Made by a program: the position numbers and the translations under genes
NCBI RefSeq assembly: GCF_007991635.1
Contig: NZ_BJYS01000018.1
Coordinates: forward strand, 82,286-146,285
DNA from: Adhaeribacter aerolatus
GTDB taxonomy: Bacteria; Bacteroidota; Bacteroidia; Cytophagales; Hymenobacteraceae
DNA length: 64,000 bases
Reading direction: 5' to 3'
Notes under the pieces: generated by a model
Databases searched by the model: none
Told to the model about the DNA's origin: nothing
What the model saw: only the letters and a program-made list of their open reading frames with translations
In this document: piece by piece, positions 33,944 to 42,457 of the stretch
How the letters are laid out: each line of letters opens with the position of its first letter
Position numbering within the stretch: position 1 is the first letter of the stretch

Positions 33944-35056
33944 ATGAATAAAGAAAATCTGGACGGAGGTATTTTAAATACGAAACAGCATTTTGAGGTT
34001 CTGGATGGATTAAGAGGTATTGCCGCCCTGGCTGTGGTTATTTTCCACTTCATGGAATGGATTTTCACTGATATTAACAAAAACTTTATTGGCCATGGTT
34101 TTTTAGCGGTAGATTTCTTTTTTTGTTTATCCGGATTTGTGATAGGATATGCTTACGATAACCGTATCGGGGAAATGGGCGTGAAGGAATTTTTTAAGTT
34201 GCGGCTGATACGGCTGCATCCTTTAGTGGTTTTGGGTTCGGTATTAGGGTTATTGGGATTGTTCCTGGACCCCTTTGCCTCACCCAGCACTTACGACGCC
34301 GGCAAACTCCTTTTGCTGTTCTTTTGCTCCGCTTTTCTCATTCCCTTTCCGGTAATGCCAGACCGGGCTTTTAATCTTTTTGGGCTCAATGCGCCCTCCT
34401 GGTCACTTTTTTGGGAATATGTGGCCAATATTTTTTATGCGGTGGTGCTGTATAAGGTAGGCCGCCGCTCCCTGGTTGTATTAACTTTGCTGGCGGCGGT
34501 AGGCATTTGCCTGGTTAGTTACCGGGCCGGAAACCTGCTGGGCGGATGGTCGAAAGATAATTTTTTAGACGGCGGTGCCCGGGTGGCTTACTCCTTTTTA
34601 GCGGGCCTCTTGCTTTACCGTTCTAACTGGATTATTAAAAACAGGCTTGGGTTTACAGTGTTAGCCATTTTGTTGTTTTTAGCCTTTCTCATGCCCGGGT
34701 CTAAGTGGAACTGGCTGACGGAGGCTTTGGTGGTACTCTTCTATTTTCCGCTGCTGGTTTCGCTCGGCGCCGGCTCTAGCCTGTCGCCGCAATGGAAAAA
34801 GGTCTGTCGGTTTGCCGGCAATATATCCTATCCGCTTTACATGACACATTATGCCGCCATCTGGGTCTTTGGGAATTATTTTACCAAAGAAAAGCCGCCG
34901 CTTGGTGAACTGCCCTATATCATTATACCGGGCATCATTTTGCTGGTAGTTTTTGCTTACTTCGCAATGGTGTTCTTTGATATACCGGTGCGGCGATACC
35001 TGACCAGAAAAAGAAAGCAACAGCAAAAGCTTCAACCTTATCAACCTGCACGATAG
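33944..35056 (+). CDS. Acyltransferase family 3 (OafA/YrhL-like) membrane protein
   Basis: The 370-aa protein has roughly ten helices. Its N-terminal LDGLRGIAALAVVIFHFMEWIF (catalytic His), GFLAVDFFFCLSGFVIGYAYDNR, RLIRLHPLVVLG and APSWSLFWEYVANIFYAVVL mark Acyl_transf_3. The protein is shorter in the C-terminal part than the homologue at 19260 and only distantly similar. It likely acylates a cell-surface glycan. The tail is strongly basic (RRYLTRKRKQQQK). Confidence 0.92.
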   Translation: MNKENLDGGILNTKQHFEVLDGLRGIAALAVVIFHFMEWIFTDINKNFIGHGFLAVDFFFCLSGFVIGYAYDNRIGEMGVKEFFKLRLIRLHPLVVLGSVLGLLGLFLDPFASPSTYDAGKLLLLFFCSAFLIPFPVMPDRAFNLFGLNAPSWSLFWEYVANIFYAVVLYKVGRRSLVVLTLLAAVGICLVSYRAGNLLGGWSKDNFLDGGARVAYSFLAGLLLYRSNWIIKNRLGFTVLAILLFLAFLMPGSKWNWLTEALVVLFYFPLLVSLGAGSSLSPQWKKVCRFAGNISYPLYMTHYAAIWVFGNYFTKEKPPLGELPYIIIPGIILLVVFAYFAMVFFDIPVRRYLTRKRKQQQKLQPYQPAR

Positions 35057-35367
35057 CCGCTACCGGTTTGTACGGGCTATACCTGAAGCACAACCGGAAT
35101 TAGAACTTGAATAGGATTAGAGATTGTATATGTTTATTTTGTACAATTCATTCCAATGGCTTCCGGTTTAGATTGAATATTTTAAAAATTCAAGGCTTAA
35201 GAACCGGTTAGAAAAATAATTAAAACCTTAATCGTGCATTCCAGTAAAGTGCAGCCAAATTGCCAAATCATCATCCTACGGCATTAGCCTTTTTTCTTCT
35301 TCCAAAATGGAAGTAATTGGTTCATAGCCCCGGTAGTAGCTATCCGTTTTTGGATTCAAAATATTCC
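35057..35367. other. Spacer, 311 bp
   Basis: Downstream of the acyltransferase and convergent with the frameshifted lipoprotein gene. No gene, hairpin or repeat of note. Confidence 0.45.
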
Positions 35368-35828
35368 TTATTTTGCCCTAACTCTTTTAGATTGAAATTT
35401 GCCAAATAGGTTAGTTACGTCTTTCCCATCTGCAGACACTACTTTGTTAAAGCCTTTGAAATAAAGCGTATCACCTTTGAGTTCAAATGTTTGCCAGTCG
35501 CTTGCACTTACATAGGCAGGAACGCTGCTGTAACGGAATGTTTCCTTATAGGCGTTTCCATCAATAGTGTAACTGCCGACTCCTGCTTAGACCATTTGCC
35601 CGAAGAATCCGGCATGAGAAAAGAAAAATGGCCATCATGGTACATCTTGAATTCTGTAATTTTTCCATCTGGCGATACCGTTTCCCATGCACCATTAATA
35701 GGTGAGGTGGAAGAAGTAGCTGTCGGATCGCCTTTCGTTTTCTCATTTTGATTACAGCTTAGAACTGTTGTTGCCAACATAATAAACAAGGGAGCAGCTA
35801 ATGACAATTTAAATTGATTCATTTGCAT
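35368..35828 (-). pseudogene. Frameshifted lipoprotein gene (lipocalin-like domain)
   Basis: The first 106 codons (35828-35508) encode a lipoprotein signal (LFIMLATTVLSCNQNE, lipobox Cys) and a domain starting INGAWETVSPDGKITEFKMYHDGHFSFLMPDSSGKWSK. After GKWSK (near 35580) the frame runs into ETPIRKHSV and stops. The +1-shifted frame resumes exactly there with GVGSYTIDGNAYKETFRYSS, continues through DWQTFELKGDTLYFKGFNKVV, and ends at a TAA at 35368. The join suggests loss of one base in the codon after GKWSK. Restored length is about 150 residues. It could be a true pseudogene or a sequencing error; both halves look conserved in style (lipocalin-like beta strands). Confidence 0.75.
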
Positions 35829-35975
35829 TGATTTTTGAGTTTAAAAATTTTTAATAACAGAGTGAGCTTTTTTAATAAACATAGCTTTAAGGTTGAAGCT
35901 TGGTCTTCGTGTAACCGCCAACGTTTCTGCTTTGGCACGTTTTAATGTGCATTAGTTTTTCGTTGTGCGTAGCTT

Positions 35976-37208
35976 CTATTTCAAGAGAACCTCCAATTTA
36001 CTTCTGGTATCCTGAAATTCTTTGATGGTCAAGGCTTTCTGGTAACTTTCAATTGCTCTCTTTTTTTCACCTTTAGCAGCATAAAAATCTCCGAGTGAAT
36101 CATGGACATTAAAACTTACCGGAAAGTTGCTCACATTTGATTTGAACAAGTACTCTGCTTCATCCATTTTCTTTTGCGACATGGCCAGATAACCCAGTTG
36201 ATTTACTATCATTTCCGGAACCGGAACATTAAAGCCAAACTGCTTAGATACCTCTTTAAAATGATTTTCGACTTTCGTAATGGTATTCCTGGAGAATTTA
36301 GAGTAGTCTTCATCCTTGAACCTAAGATCGTAAAACTTGAAAATAAAGTGCAAGGCATCATAGGTAGCAATCAAAGGTACTGATCCATGTGAGTCGCTAC
36401 TGTAGTATTTATAATTATAAGCTAAACCGTTTTTTTTATTTTTCTGTAGCAGGTTATTCATTGTTAGAATGGAACGGATATGCTGTGTTTGAGGAGAGGT
36501 ATCCCGTTTGACTTTCACAGTGTCCATCCCCGGATTCATGGTATTGGCAATCCCTAAAAATAACTTTTTGCCTTTGTAGTCCTGCTGTGCCAGCAAGCCA
36601 CCGGCTTTTGACAGCAGTTTCTGGTTATCCCACCACATGCTGGGGTCAATTGCTATGTAGGCGTTAAACAGATCTTTGTGGTTTAAAAATAGGTTCGTAA
36701 CGGTCAATCCGCCCAGAGAGTGACCAATCAACGTACGGTAAGGCAAAGTTGGGTAGGTTTTCTCAATATAAGGCATCAATTCCTTTTCTAGGAAAGAAGC
36801 GAACCGTTCGCCTCCGCCCGAGGTTCTAACGGCATTGCTGTCATTCATCATCGGATCAATGTCAACATGCGAAGGTGTTAAGTCCCTCATTCTATCAGTA
36901 TTTGGTATACCCACTACAATCATTTCCGGACAAATCATGTTGCCGTTGACAGAACTGAGTTGCTGGATCATACCGACCACCGAGTAAAAATGGGCATTAC
37001 CATCCAAGAGGTAAACAACCGGGTACTTTGCCAGGGCGTACAATCCGTCGGAAGCGGAGTTTGGAACATAAACCCAAATTTTTCTTTTTTCCTGCAAGAT
37101 TTTGGAGTCAATACTGTCGATGTTGCCAAGAATGATTTTGTTTTCTAGTTGGGCCTTGCTTGTATAGGAGACAAGAACCAATAGGAGGCAGGATAGATAT
37201 TTTCTCAT
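35976..37208 (-). CDS. Exported esterase (enterochelin esterase-like) with C-terminal TPR
   Basis: The 410-aa protein has a signal peptide (LSCLLLVLVSYTSKAQ) and a putative Esterase_D (PF00756) alpha/beta domain: KIWVYVPNSA, KYPVVYLLDGNAHFYSV, GIPNTDRMRDLTPSH, the nucleophile elbow IGHSLGGLTV and the DPSMWWDN stretch. A His lies in YYSSDSHGSVP. The last 90 residues form TPR-like helices (AEYLFKSNVSNFPVSFNVHDSLGDFYAAKGEKKRAIESYQKAL). Family members hydrolyse siderophore esters, S-formylglutathione or acyl sugars; the substrate here is unknown. It is separate from the frameshifted lipoprotein gene by 147 bp. Confidence 0.87.
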   Translation of the reverse strand: MRKYLSCLLLVLVSYTSKAQLENKIILGNIDSIDSKILQEKRKIWVYVPNSASDGLYALAKYPVVYLLDGNAHFYSVVGMIQQLSSVNGNMICPEMIVVGIPNTDRMRDLTPSHVDIDPMMNDSNAVRTSGGGERFASFLEKELMPYIEKTYPTLPYRTLIGHSLGGLTVTNLFLNHKDLFNAYIAIDPSMWWDNQKLLSKAGGLLAQQDYKGKKLFLGIANTMNPGMDTVKVKRDTSPQTQHIRSILTMNNLLQKNKKNGLAYNYKYYSSDSHGSVPLIATYDALHFIFKFYDLRFKDEDYSKFSRNTITKVENHFKEVSKQFGFNVPVPEMIVNQLGYLAMSQKKMDEAEYLFKSNVSNFPVSFNVHDSLGDFYAAKGEKKRAIESYQKALTIKEFQDTRSKLEVLLK

Positions 37209-37579
37209 ATTAATATATTAATGGATGATAATAAGTTTCGTACAACTATTGGCTAAACGGAGTTCGTTCCGGTTATCTGCACTATACTTAGGTATTTTAT
37301 TCCGTTTAGCCAGCCACAATCAACCAATAACCGGAACTGGACTAACCAATATACTATATATAAATGTAAGTATAAACAAAAGGAATAAATATTCCTTTCT
37401 CAGTTACGCTCCCTTTTAAATGCCGATTAAGCTTCTACAAAACAAGTATTTATGGGGCAGCTTACCGCCACGCAAACCGGCATCATGCATTTTCTAAAAA
37501 ATAATATTAAATTTCTGTAACTAATCTCCCAACCCCAGGTTTCCCTGTTTGCTTTTAGAAATCCTAACCACCTGAACGC
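37209..37579. other. Spacer between divergent genes, 371 bp
   Basis: AT-rich, between the esterase (-) and the ECF sigma operon (+). A 64-codon plus-strand frame at 37225-37419 has no supporting features. The sigma-operon promoter should lie here. Confidence 0.45.
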
Positions 37580-38143
37580 TTGGAAGCAGTTACCGATAAT
37601 GCCCTGATGCTGAAAGTAAAAGCCGGTGATACCGACCGCTTAGGTTTGTTGTTCGAGCGCTATCACCGGGCCTTGTACAGCTTTTTTTACCGGCTTACCA
37701 GCAGCAGTGAGGTGAGCGAAGATTTGGTGCAGAATGTTTTTCTGCGGATGCTGAAGTACCGGCACACCTATACGGGCGAAGGGGAATTTAAAACCTGGAT
37801 GTACCACCTGGCCCGCAACGTACACGCCGACCATTACCAGAAAAACAAGCGACTGGGCTTTGCCGATGACTTTACGAACCTGGAGAACAAGCTGCGGGAT
37901 GATTTTTCGGTAGAAGAACAGACCCGGCAAAACGAAGAAATGCATTTGCTGCAAACGGCTTTAAGCCAGCTGGAGGTAGAAAAAAGGGAAGTATTGGTGC
38001 TGAGCCGGTTTCAGGGGTTAAAATACAAAGAAATAGCCGATTTGTTCGGCTGCACCGAGGGTGCCATTAAGGTGCGCGCCTTCCGGGCGCTGGATGAACT
38101 AAAAGCCATTTATTTAAAACTGGAAAAGCAGGAGATAGCTTAA
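37580..38143 (+). CDS. ECF-type RNA polymerase sigma factor
   Basis: The 187-aa sigma factor has region 2 (LFERYHRALYSFFYRLTSSSEVSEDLVQNVFLRMLKYRHTYTGEGEFKTWMYHLARNVHADHYQK) and region 4 (LSQLEVEKREVLVLSRFQGLKYKEIADLFGCTEGAIKVRAFRALDEL). Start is a TTG at 37580 (EAVTDNALMLKVKAGD) or possibly the ATG at 37607; the longer form retains the typical ECF N-terminal ALMLKVKAGDTDRLG. It is the first gene of a four-gene operon, and its TAA overlaps the next ATG by one base, so the partner is translationally coupled. Family knowledge suggests regulation by an anti-sigma factor. Confidence 0.95.
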   Translation: MEAVTDNALMLKVKAGDTDRLGLLFERYHRALYSFFYRLTSSSEVSEDLVQNVFLRMLKYRHTYTGEGEFKTWMYHLARNVHADHYQKNKRLGFADDFTNLENKLRDDFSVEEQTRQNEEMHLLQTALSQLEVEKREVLVLSRFQGLKYKEIADLFGCTEGAIKVRAFRALDELKAIYLKLEKQEIA

Positions 38144-38949
38144 TGGACGAAAAATTAGAAAAATTAATGGCGGGTTTTTTGGCTCAGAACCAGACCGAAG
38201 CAGAAAAAGCCGAAATGGAAGCAGCTATTTCGGCCGGCGAACTGGACCTGGACAAAGTGAACGAACTGACGCAGTTTAGCAACCGGTTGGCGGCGGTACC
38301 CCTGCCGGAACCCATCGAAAGCCTGCGGAGCAATTTTTACCAGATGCTGGCGGAAGAAAAGCGAAAAGAGAAATCTGGCTTAAAAGTACCTCCATGGCTT
38401 TCGAAGGTCCTTGACCGCATCCGGCAGGAGTTTACCCTGGGGCAACTAGCGTATAGTTTTTTAATACTTGCCTTGGGCGTAACCCTGGGCCTGCAGTTTA
38501 GCCGCAAGCAAAGCGCCGACGACGAAAAGCTGGTGGCTTTAACCACCGAAATGCAGCAGATGAAGAAAATGATGATGCTCACGCTGCTGGAACAGCCCTC
38601 GGCCACCGACCGGTTAAAAGCGGTAAACCTGACCAGCGATATGGAACAGGCCGATGATAAAGTAATAAAATCGTTGCTGCAAACCCTAAACACCGACCCC
38701 AGCGTGAATGTGCGGCTGGCCGCCATCGAAGCGCTTTACCAGCACGCCGATAATCCGGTAGCCCGCGAAGGCCTGGTGAGTGCCATTACAAAACAAGATT
38801 CGCCGCTGGTGCAACTGGCCCTGGCCGATGTGGTGGTGGCTATGCAGGATAAAAATGCCGTGAAACAACTGAAACAGCTTTTAGAGCAGGAAGACTTAAA
38901 CGAAGCGGTTAAAGTTAAAGTGAAGGAAAGCATCCAGGTTTTGATCTGA
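38143..38949 (+). CDS. HEAT-repeat membrane protein, probable anti-sigma partner
   Basis: The 268-aa protein has a cytosolic acidic N-terminal part (1-95), one membrane helix at about 100-118 (GQLAYSFLILALGVTLGLQF), a short Met-rich segment (EMQQMKKMMML) and C-terminal HEAT-like repeats (KVIKSLLQTLNTDPSVNVRLAAIEALYQHADNPVAREGLVSAI and SPLVQLALADVVVAMQDKNAVKQLKQLL). Topology and coupling with the ECF sigma gene fit an anti-sigma factor, but no classical zinc anti-sigma motif is visible. The HEAT domain would be on the periplasmic side of the membrane if the N-terminus is cytosolic. It lies 15 bp before a DUF4097 gene. Confidence 0.78.
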   Translation: MDEKLEKLMAGFLAQNQTEAEKAEMEAAISAGELDLDKVNELTQFSNRLAAVPLPEPIESLRSNFYQMLAEEKRKEKSGLKVPPWLSKVLDRIRQEFTLGQLAYSFLILALGVTLGLQFSRKQSADDEKLVALTTEMQQMKKMMMLTLLEQPSATDRLKAVNLTSDMEQADDKVIKSLLQTLNTDPSVNVRLAAIEALYQHADNPVAREGLVSAITKQDSPLVQLALADVVVAMQDKNAVKQLKQLLEQEDLNEAVKVKVKESIQVLI

Positions 38950-38964
38950 TAAAAAACAGCAGTT

Positions 38965-39825
38965 ATGAAAAAAAATGCATTACTGATAATTCTGTGGTGT
39001 CTGACCACTGTGACCTGGGCTCAATCGCAAACCGAAACCATCAAGAAATCCCTGGCTTTTAAAAACCCGGGTGGCGCGCGGGTATTATCCGTCGAAAATA
39101 TTCATGGTTTTGTGCACGTGGAGGCATATAACGGCGATAAGGTAGAACTGGTAGCGGAGAAAAAAGTATCGGCGAACGACCAGCAGGAGGTGGAGAAAGG
39201 TATGCGCGAAGTAGAGATTAAAATAATAGAAGCATCGGATAGCATTTACGTGTACCTGGATGCGCCTTTTATCTTCCGGAAAAAAAGCCGGGGCCGGAAC
39301 ATGAATATTAACCTGGATGATATTAAATACAAATACCAGGTAGATATGACATTGCGGGTACCGGCCAAAATTAACCTGGCGTTGTCTACCGTAACGGAGG
39401 GCGACGTAGCGGTTTCGGGTGTTACCGGCGATATTAAAGTCCGCAACGTAAACGGACCGCTTAAACTTGCCAACGTAGCAGGTAAAACCGATGCCAGTAC
39501 CGTAAACGGTCGCATTGATATTGCCTACGCCGGTAACCCTACCGCCGATTCGGAATTTAAAACCGTTAACGGCAATATTAATGTGCATTATGCGCCTAAC
39601 CTGAACGCTACGGTTTCTTTTAAATCGTTGAATGGCCAGTTTTATACCGACCTGACCGATGTAGAAATGATGCCGGTGCAGGTTGTGAAAAATACAGAAG
39701 GGCGGGGTGCCGGCACGGTATACAAAATAGATAAAAAGCAAAATTACCAGGTAGGCAAAGGCGGTCCGGCCTTACGCTTCGAAACCCTGAATGGCAATAT
39801 TTACCTGAAGAAAAAAGAATCCTGA
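38965..39825 (+). CDS. Exported DUF4097 beta-strand-repeat protein
   Basis: The 286-aa protein has a signal peptide (ALLIILWCLTTVTWAQ) and DUF4097 right-handed beta-helix-like repeats with the recurring strand pattern KVRNVNGPLKLANVAGKTDASTVNGRIDIAY and KTVNGNINVHYA. Basic patches (KKSRGRN) lie between. DUF4097/DUF4098 proteins are described as adhesin-like surface proteins and sit beside ECF or LytTR systems in many Bacteroidota. It is the third gene of the operon; the fourth gene encodes a paralogue 40 bp downstream. Confidence 0.85.
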   Translation: MKKNALLIILWCLTTVTWAQSQTETIKKSLAFKNPGGARVLSVENIHGFVHVEAYNGDKVELVAEKKVSANDQQEVEKGMREVEIKIIEASDSIYVYLDAPFIFRKKSRGRNMNINLDDIKYKYQVDMTLRVPAKINLALSTVTEGDVAVSGVTGDIKVRNVNGPLKLANVAGKTDASTVNGRIDIAYAGNPTADSEFKTVNGNINVHYAPNLNATVSFKSLNGQFYTDLTDVEMMPVQVVKNTEGRGAGTVYKIDKKQNYQVGKGGPALRFETLNGNIYLKKKES

Positions 39826-39865
39826 ACTAAATAAAATCCGAAAATAGTATTACCCGATTAATTAT

Positions 39866-40723
39866 ATGAAAACTTACAGAAAAAGTTTGCTGGCAGTGGT
39901 TTGCCTCCTGGTGAGTGTGCTTACGGCCGCAAAAGCGCAGAACAACGATTCCGAAAAGATCCAAATACCCCTAAGTCAGCCCAACAAACCCGGTACGTTG
40001 CGGGCCAATTTATTAAACGGATCTATTACGGTTACCGGCCACAAAGGCAAAGATGTGGTAGTTACCTATAATTCGCGTGATGGCAAAAATAAAGAAAGGC
40101 CGCGCGATAAAGATGAGTCGCAGGGCTTGCGCCGGATACAAAACACGGCTACCGGCCTGGAAGTACGCGAAGAAAACAATACCGTAACCGTAAAAACCGA
40201 TGCCTTTAACCGTACTGTTGATTTGCAGATACAGGTACCTTACGATTTCTCGGTAAAATTAAAAACCTTGAACGATGGCGTGCTGCTGGTAGAAGATGTA
40301 AACGGCGAGCTGGATCTGGATAACCTGAACGGCAATATTAATTTGCGTAACGTGGCCGGCAGCGCATCGGCCTCCACGCTTAACGGCGACATAGTGGCCA
40401 GCTTTAAAAAAGTAACCCCCAACATGCCCATGGCTTTTAGCAGCCTCAACGGCAAAATAGATGTTACGCTGCCCCCCTCGGCTAAATTTAATGCCAAGCT
40501 AAAATCTGATAACGGCGAAGTATTTACAGATTTTGATATGGCTATGGATAAAGGAGGTAAAGCAGAAGGGGCAGTACCACCTAATAATTTCCGGGGTGGC
40601 GATGTCCGGCCCGGCACCCGCATTTACCTCGATAAGTGGCTTACCGGTAAAATAAATGGCGGTGGCCCCGAAATATTGTTCAAAAACTTTAACGGTAACA
40701 TCTACATCCGCAAGAGCAAGTAA
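39866..40723 (+). CDS. Exported DUF4097 beta-strand-repeat protein (paralogue)
   Basis: The 285-aa protein has a signal peptide (LLAVVCLLVSVLTAAKAQ) and the same repeat type: LLNGSITVTGHKGKDVVVTYNS, LRNVAGSASASTLNGDIV and GPEILFKNFNGNIYIRKSK. It is clearly related to the preceding protein in domain and order but not closely similar along its whole length, so the pair is an old tandem duplication. Co-transcribed with the sigma and HEAT genes. The operon ends with a strong hairpin at 40816. Confidence 0.85.
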   Translation: MKTYRKSLLAVVCLLVSVLTAAKAQNNDSEKIQIPLSQPNKPGTLRANLLNGSITVTGHKGKDVVVTYNSRDGKNKERPRDKDESQGLRRIQNTATGLEVREENNTVTVKTDAFNRTVDLQIQVPYDFSVKLKTLNDGVLLVEDVNGELDLDNLNGNINLRNVAGSASASTLNGDIVASFKKVTPNMPMAFSSLNGKIDVTLPPSAKFNAKLKSDNGEVFTDFDMAMDKGGKAEGAVPPNNFRGGDVRPGTRIYLDKWLTGKINGGGPEILFKNFNGNIYIRKSK

Positions 40724-41523
40724 GGATAAAAGCAGGCGTATTTAACAAATTTGGTTTAGCTGAATTTTTTAAATGTTGCTGAGATAAAAATATTAAAATA
40801 ACCCTTTCCCGAAGGAGCCCGCCCGTACAAAGGCGGGCTTTTTAATTATTTAATTCTTTATCCCAAGTCTCCTAAGTGGTATTCCAAAAATGCGTTTTTC
40901 TTTTGAAAGATTACATCTTTCAATGCACATGCACTAACTGGTAGTAAAAGTCTAAGAAGCCTCCGAGCTGGCGGCCCCCGTTTGGCCACTCGGTCTCTCA
41001 ACTTTCCTTTCCTCCTGCGGCGGAATGCTGCGCACCGGAAACCCAGAAGAACATCTTCCAATAAGCCCTAGCTGTCCAAACTGATGTAGTATGCGCTTAG
41101 CTGATGCCTTACCAAGTTCAATTACAATCTAAACAAAGCCTCTTCCAATAAAGCTATTCCATAATGTTCCGGTTCGGCCAAACTCCTTCCCTGGTTTAGG
41201 GAAGGTGCCCGGAGGGCGGAAGGGTAAAACTCTTCCAGGAGAAAAGTGCGCTGCACCGGCGCAAGCCACCCAACAGAAAAGCGCGAAAGAATATCAGACC
41301 GAAGCAGTCTACGAAGTACCTTAACGCAAACTGGTACTTGACCTGATTTTCTCTGAAATTAAGATTACCTGAACTGGTTTGAAAACTCTCTTTTAAGAGA
41401 AGTTATTAGAAAAAAGTTGTTTGTTTAGCAAGCAGGTTTTTAACAAAGTTTTTGAATCTGTAAAATGAATAATAAATATAATAATTAAGATATTTATTTG
41501 TCGTTTAAGGCTATATTGAAGGT
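40724..41523. other. 800-bp spacer with repeat-like sequence
   Basis: Beyond the operon terminator the region lacks coding signal. It carries a short GC-rich palindromic block at about 41190-41235 (ccttccctggtttagggaagg followed by a cggaggg-type stretch), the sort of interspersed intergenic repeat common in these genomes. A 67-codon minus-strand frame at 40858-41061 is rejected as non-coding. Just before the acyltransferase the sequence is AT-rich. Confidence 0.45.
40816..40843 (+). terminator. Intrinsic terminator of the sigma/DUF4097 operon
   Basis: Stem agcccgcc (40816-40823) with ggcgggct (40832-40839), 8-nt loop, then a T-run at 40840-40843 continuing into an AT-rich tail. It lies 93 bp after the operon's last stop. 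Confidence 0.85.
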
Positions 41524-41574
41524 TTGCTGTGGCATCACTACAAGGCCGGATGCAGTCTGATTAAATCAGTTTAT

Positions 41575-42228
41575 ATGAATTGGAGAAATTTATTTAGTGA
41601 TGTTAAAAATATATTTAAAAGATTAGATCGGATTGCCTTACTGAATACGATTAAAGCAAAAGCTAAAAACCAGGGAAATGGTTTTATTTATCTGAATCGG
41701 AATACTTCGCTGCAGTTGGCCCCAGCGGCCGTGCTTCTGATCGAAAACCAGGCGTATTTCTATTTTAACGAATATTGGCACCAGCCCGATCCTTTTCCGG
41801 GTATGCTGGGGGTGCACACCGGGGGCGTTATGCAGGTAACCGGCAACTTTACTATTTATTCGGGCGCCCGGTTGGTGGTAAACGAAAATGCGCGGCTGGT
41901 ATTGGGCAGTGGCTACATCAACCACGGCCTAAATTTAAATTGCTTTAAAAGCATCGAGATTGGGCGCGACGTAGCAATTTCGGAAAACGTAACCATTCGG
42001 GATTCGGATAATCATGGGATGAAGGCTGCTGGTTATAAAGGTACGTTGCCTATAAAAATTGGCGATCATGTCTGGATAGGTATGAATGTTACGATTCTGA
42101 AAGGTGTAACCATTGGGGATGGGGCTATTATTGCGGCCGGAGCGGTAGTTAATAAAAATATTCCGGCCCGGTGCTTAGCTGCCGGCGTACCGGCCCGGGT
42201 ATTAAAAGAAAACGTGGAATGGCATTAA
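41575..42228 (+). CDS. Left-handed beta-helix (hexapeptide) acyltransferase
   Basis: From the ATG at 41575 the protein has 217 residues; the frame runs 17 codons further upstream but without a better start. The LbH domain is visible as consecutive hexapeptide coils: SGARLVV, NARLVLG, SIEIGRDVAISENVTIRD, IKIGDHVWIGMNVTILKGVTIGDGAIIAAGAVV, then the closing strand ARCLAAGVPARVLKEN. The His of DSDNHG corresponds in style to the catalytic His of maltose/galactoside acetyltransferase-like enzymes. It probably acetylates a sugar; substrate unknown. Alone on this strand, 230 bp before the PIG-L gene. Confidence 0.9.
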   Translation: MNWRNLFSDVKNIFKRLDRIALLNTIKAKAKNQGNGFIYLNRNTSLQLAPAAVLLIENQAYFYFNEYWHQPDPFPGMLGVHTGGVMQVTGNFTIYSGARLVVNENARLVLGSGYINHGLNLNCFKSIEIGRDVAISENVTIRDSDNHGMKAAGYKGTLPIKIGDHVWIGMNVTILKGVTIGDGAIIAAGAVVNKNIPARCLAAGVPARVLKENVEWH

Positions 42229-42457
42229 TTTTACTTACCGGTTCCAATTCCTATTGGTACCTGCGCGCCGGCTAGTTTAAACCGTAATAAATTTTGCAGT
42301 TTGTAAACGGACATAAGGTAGAGGGAAGAGGCGGTATAAAAATATTTGCCTATTTTAGGGCCATTATCAAGTATTTAAGGGTCACCGGCTAAATAAAATA
42401 CCAGCGGGTAATTTTAATCGTTTTAAGGGCAAATTAACGGTCGTTTAATTTTAACAA

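Noticed and set aside
40858..41061. 67-codon minus-strand ORF in the 800-bp spacer
   Set aside because: Composition (Arg/Leu-rich from GC-rich repeats) is not protein-like; no family.
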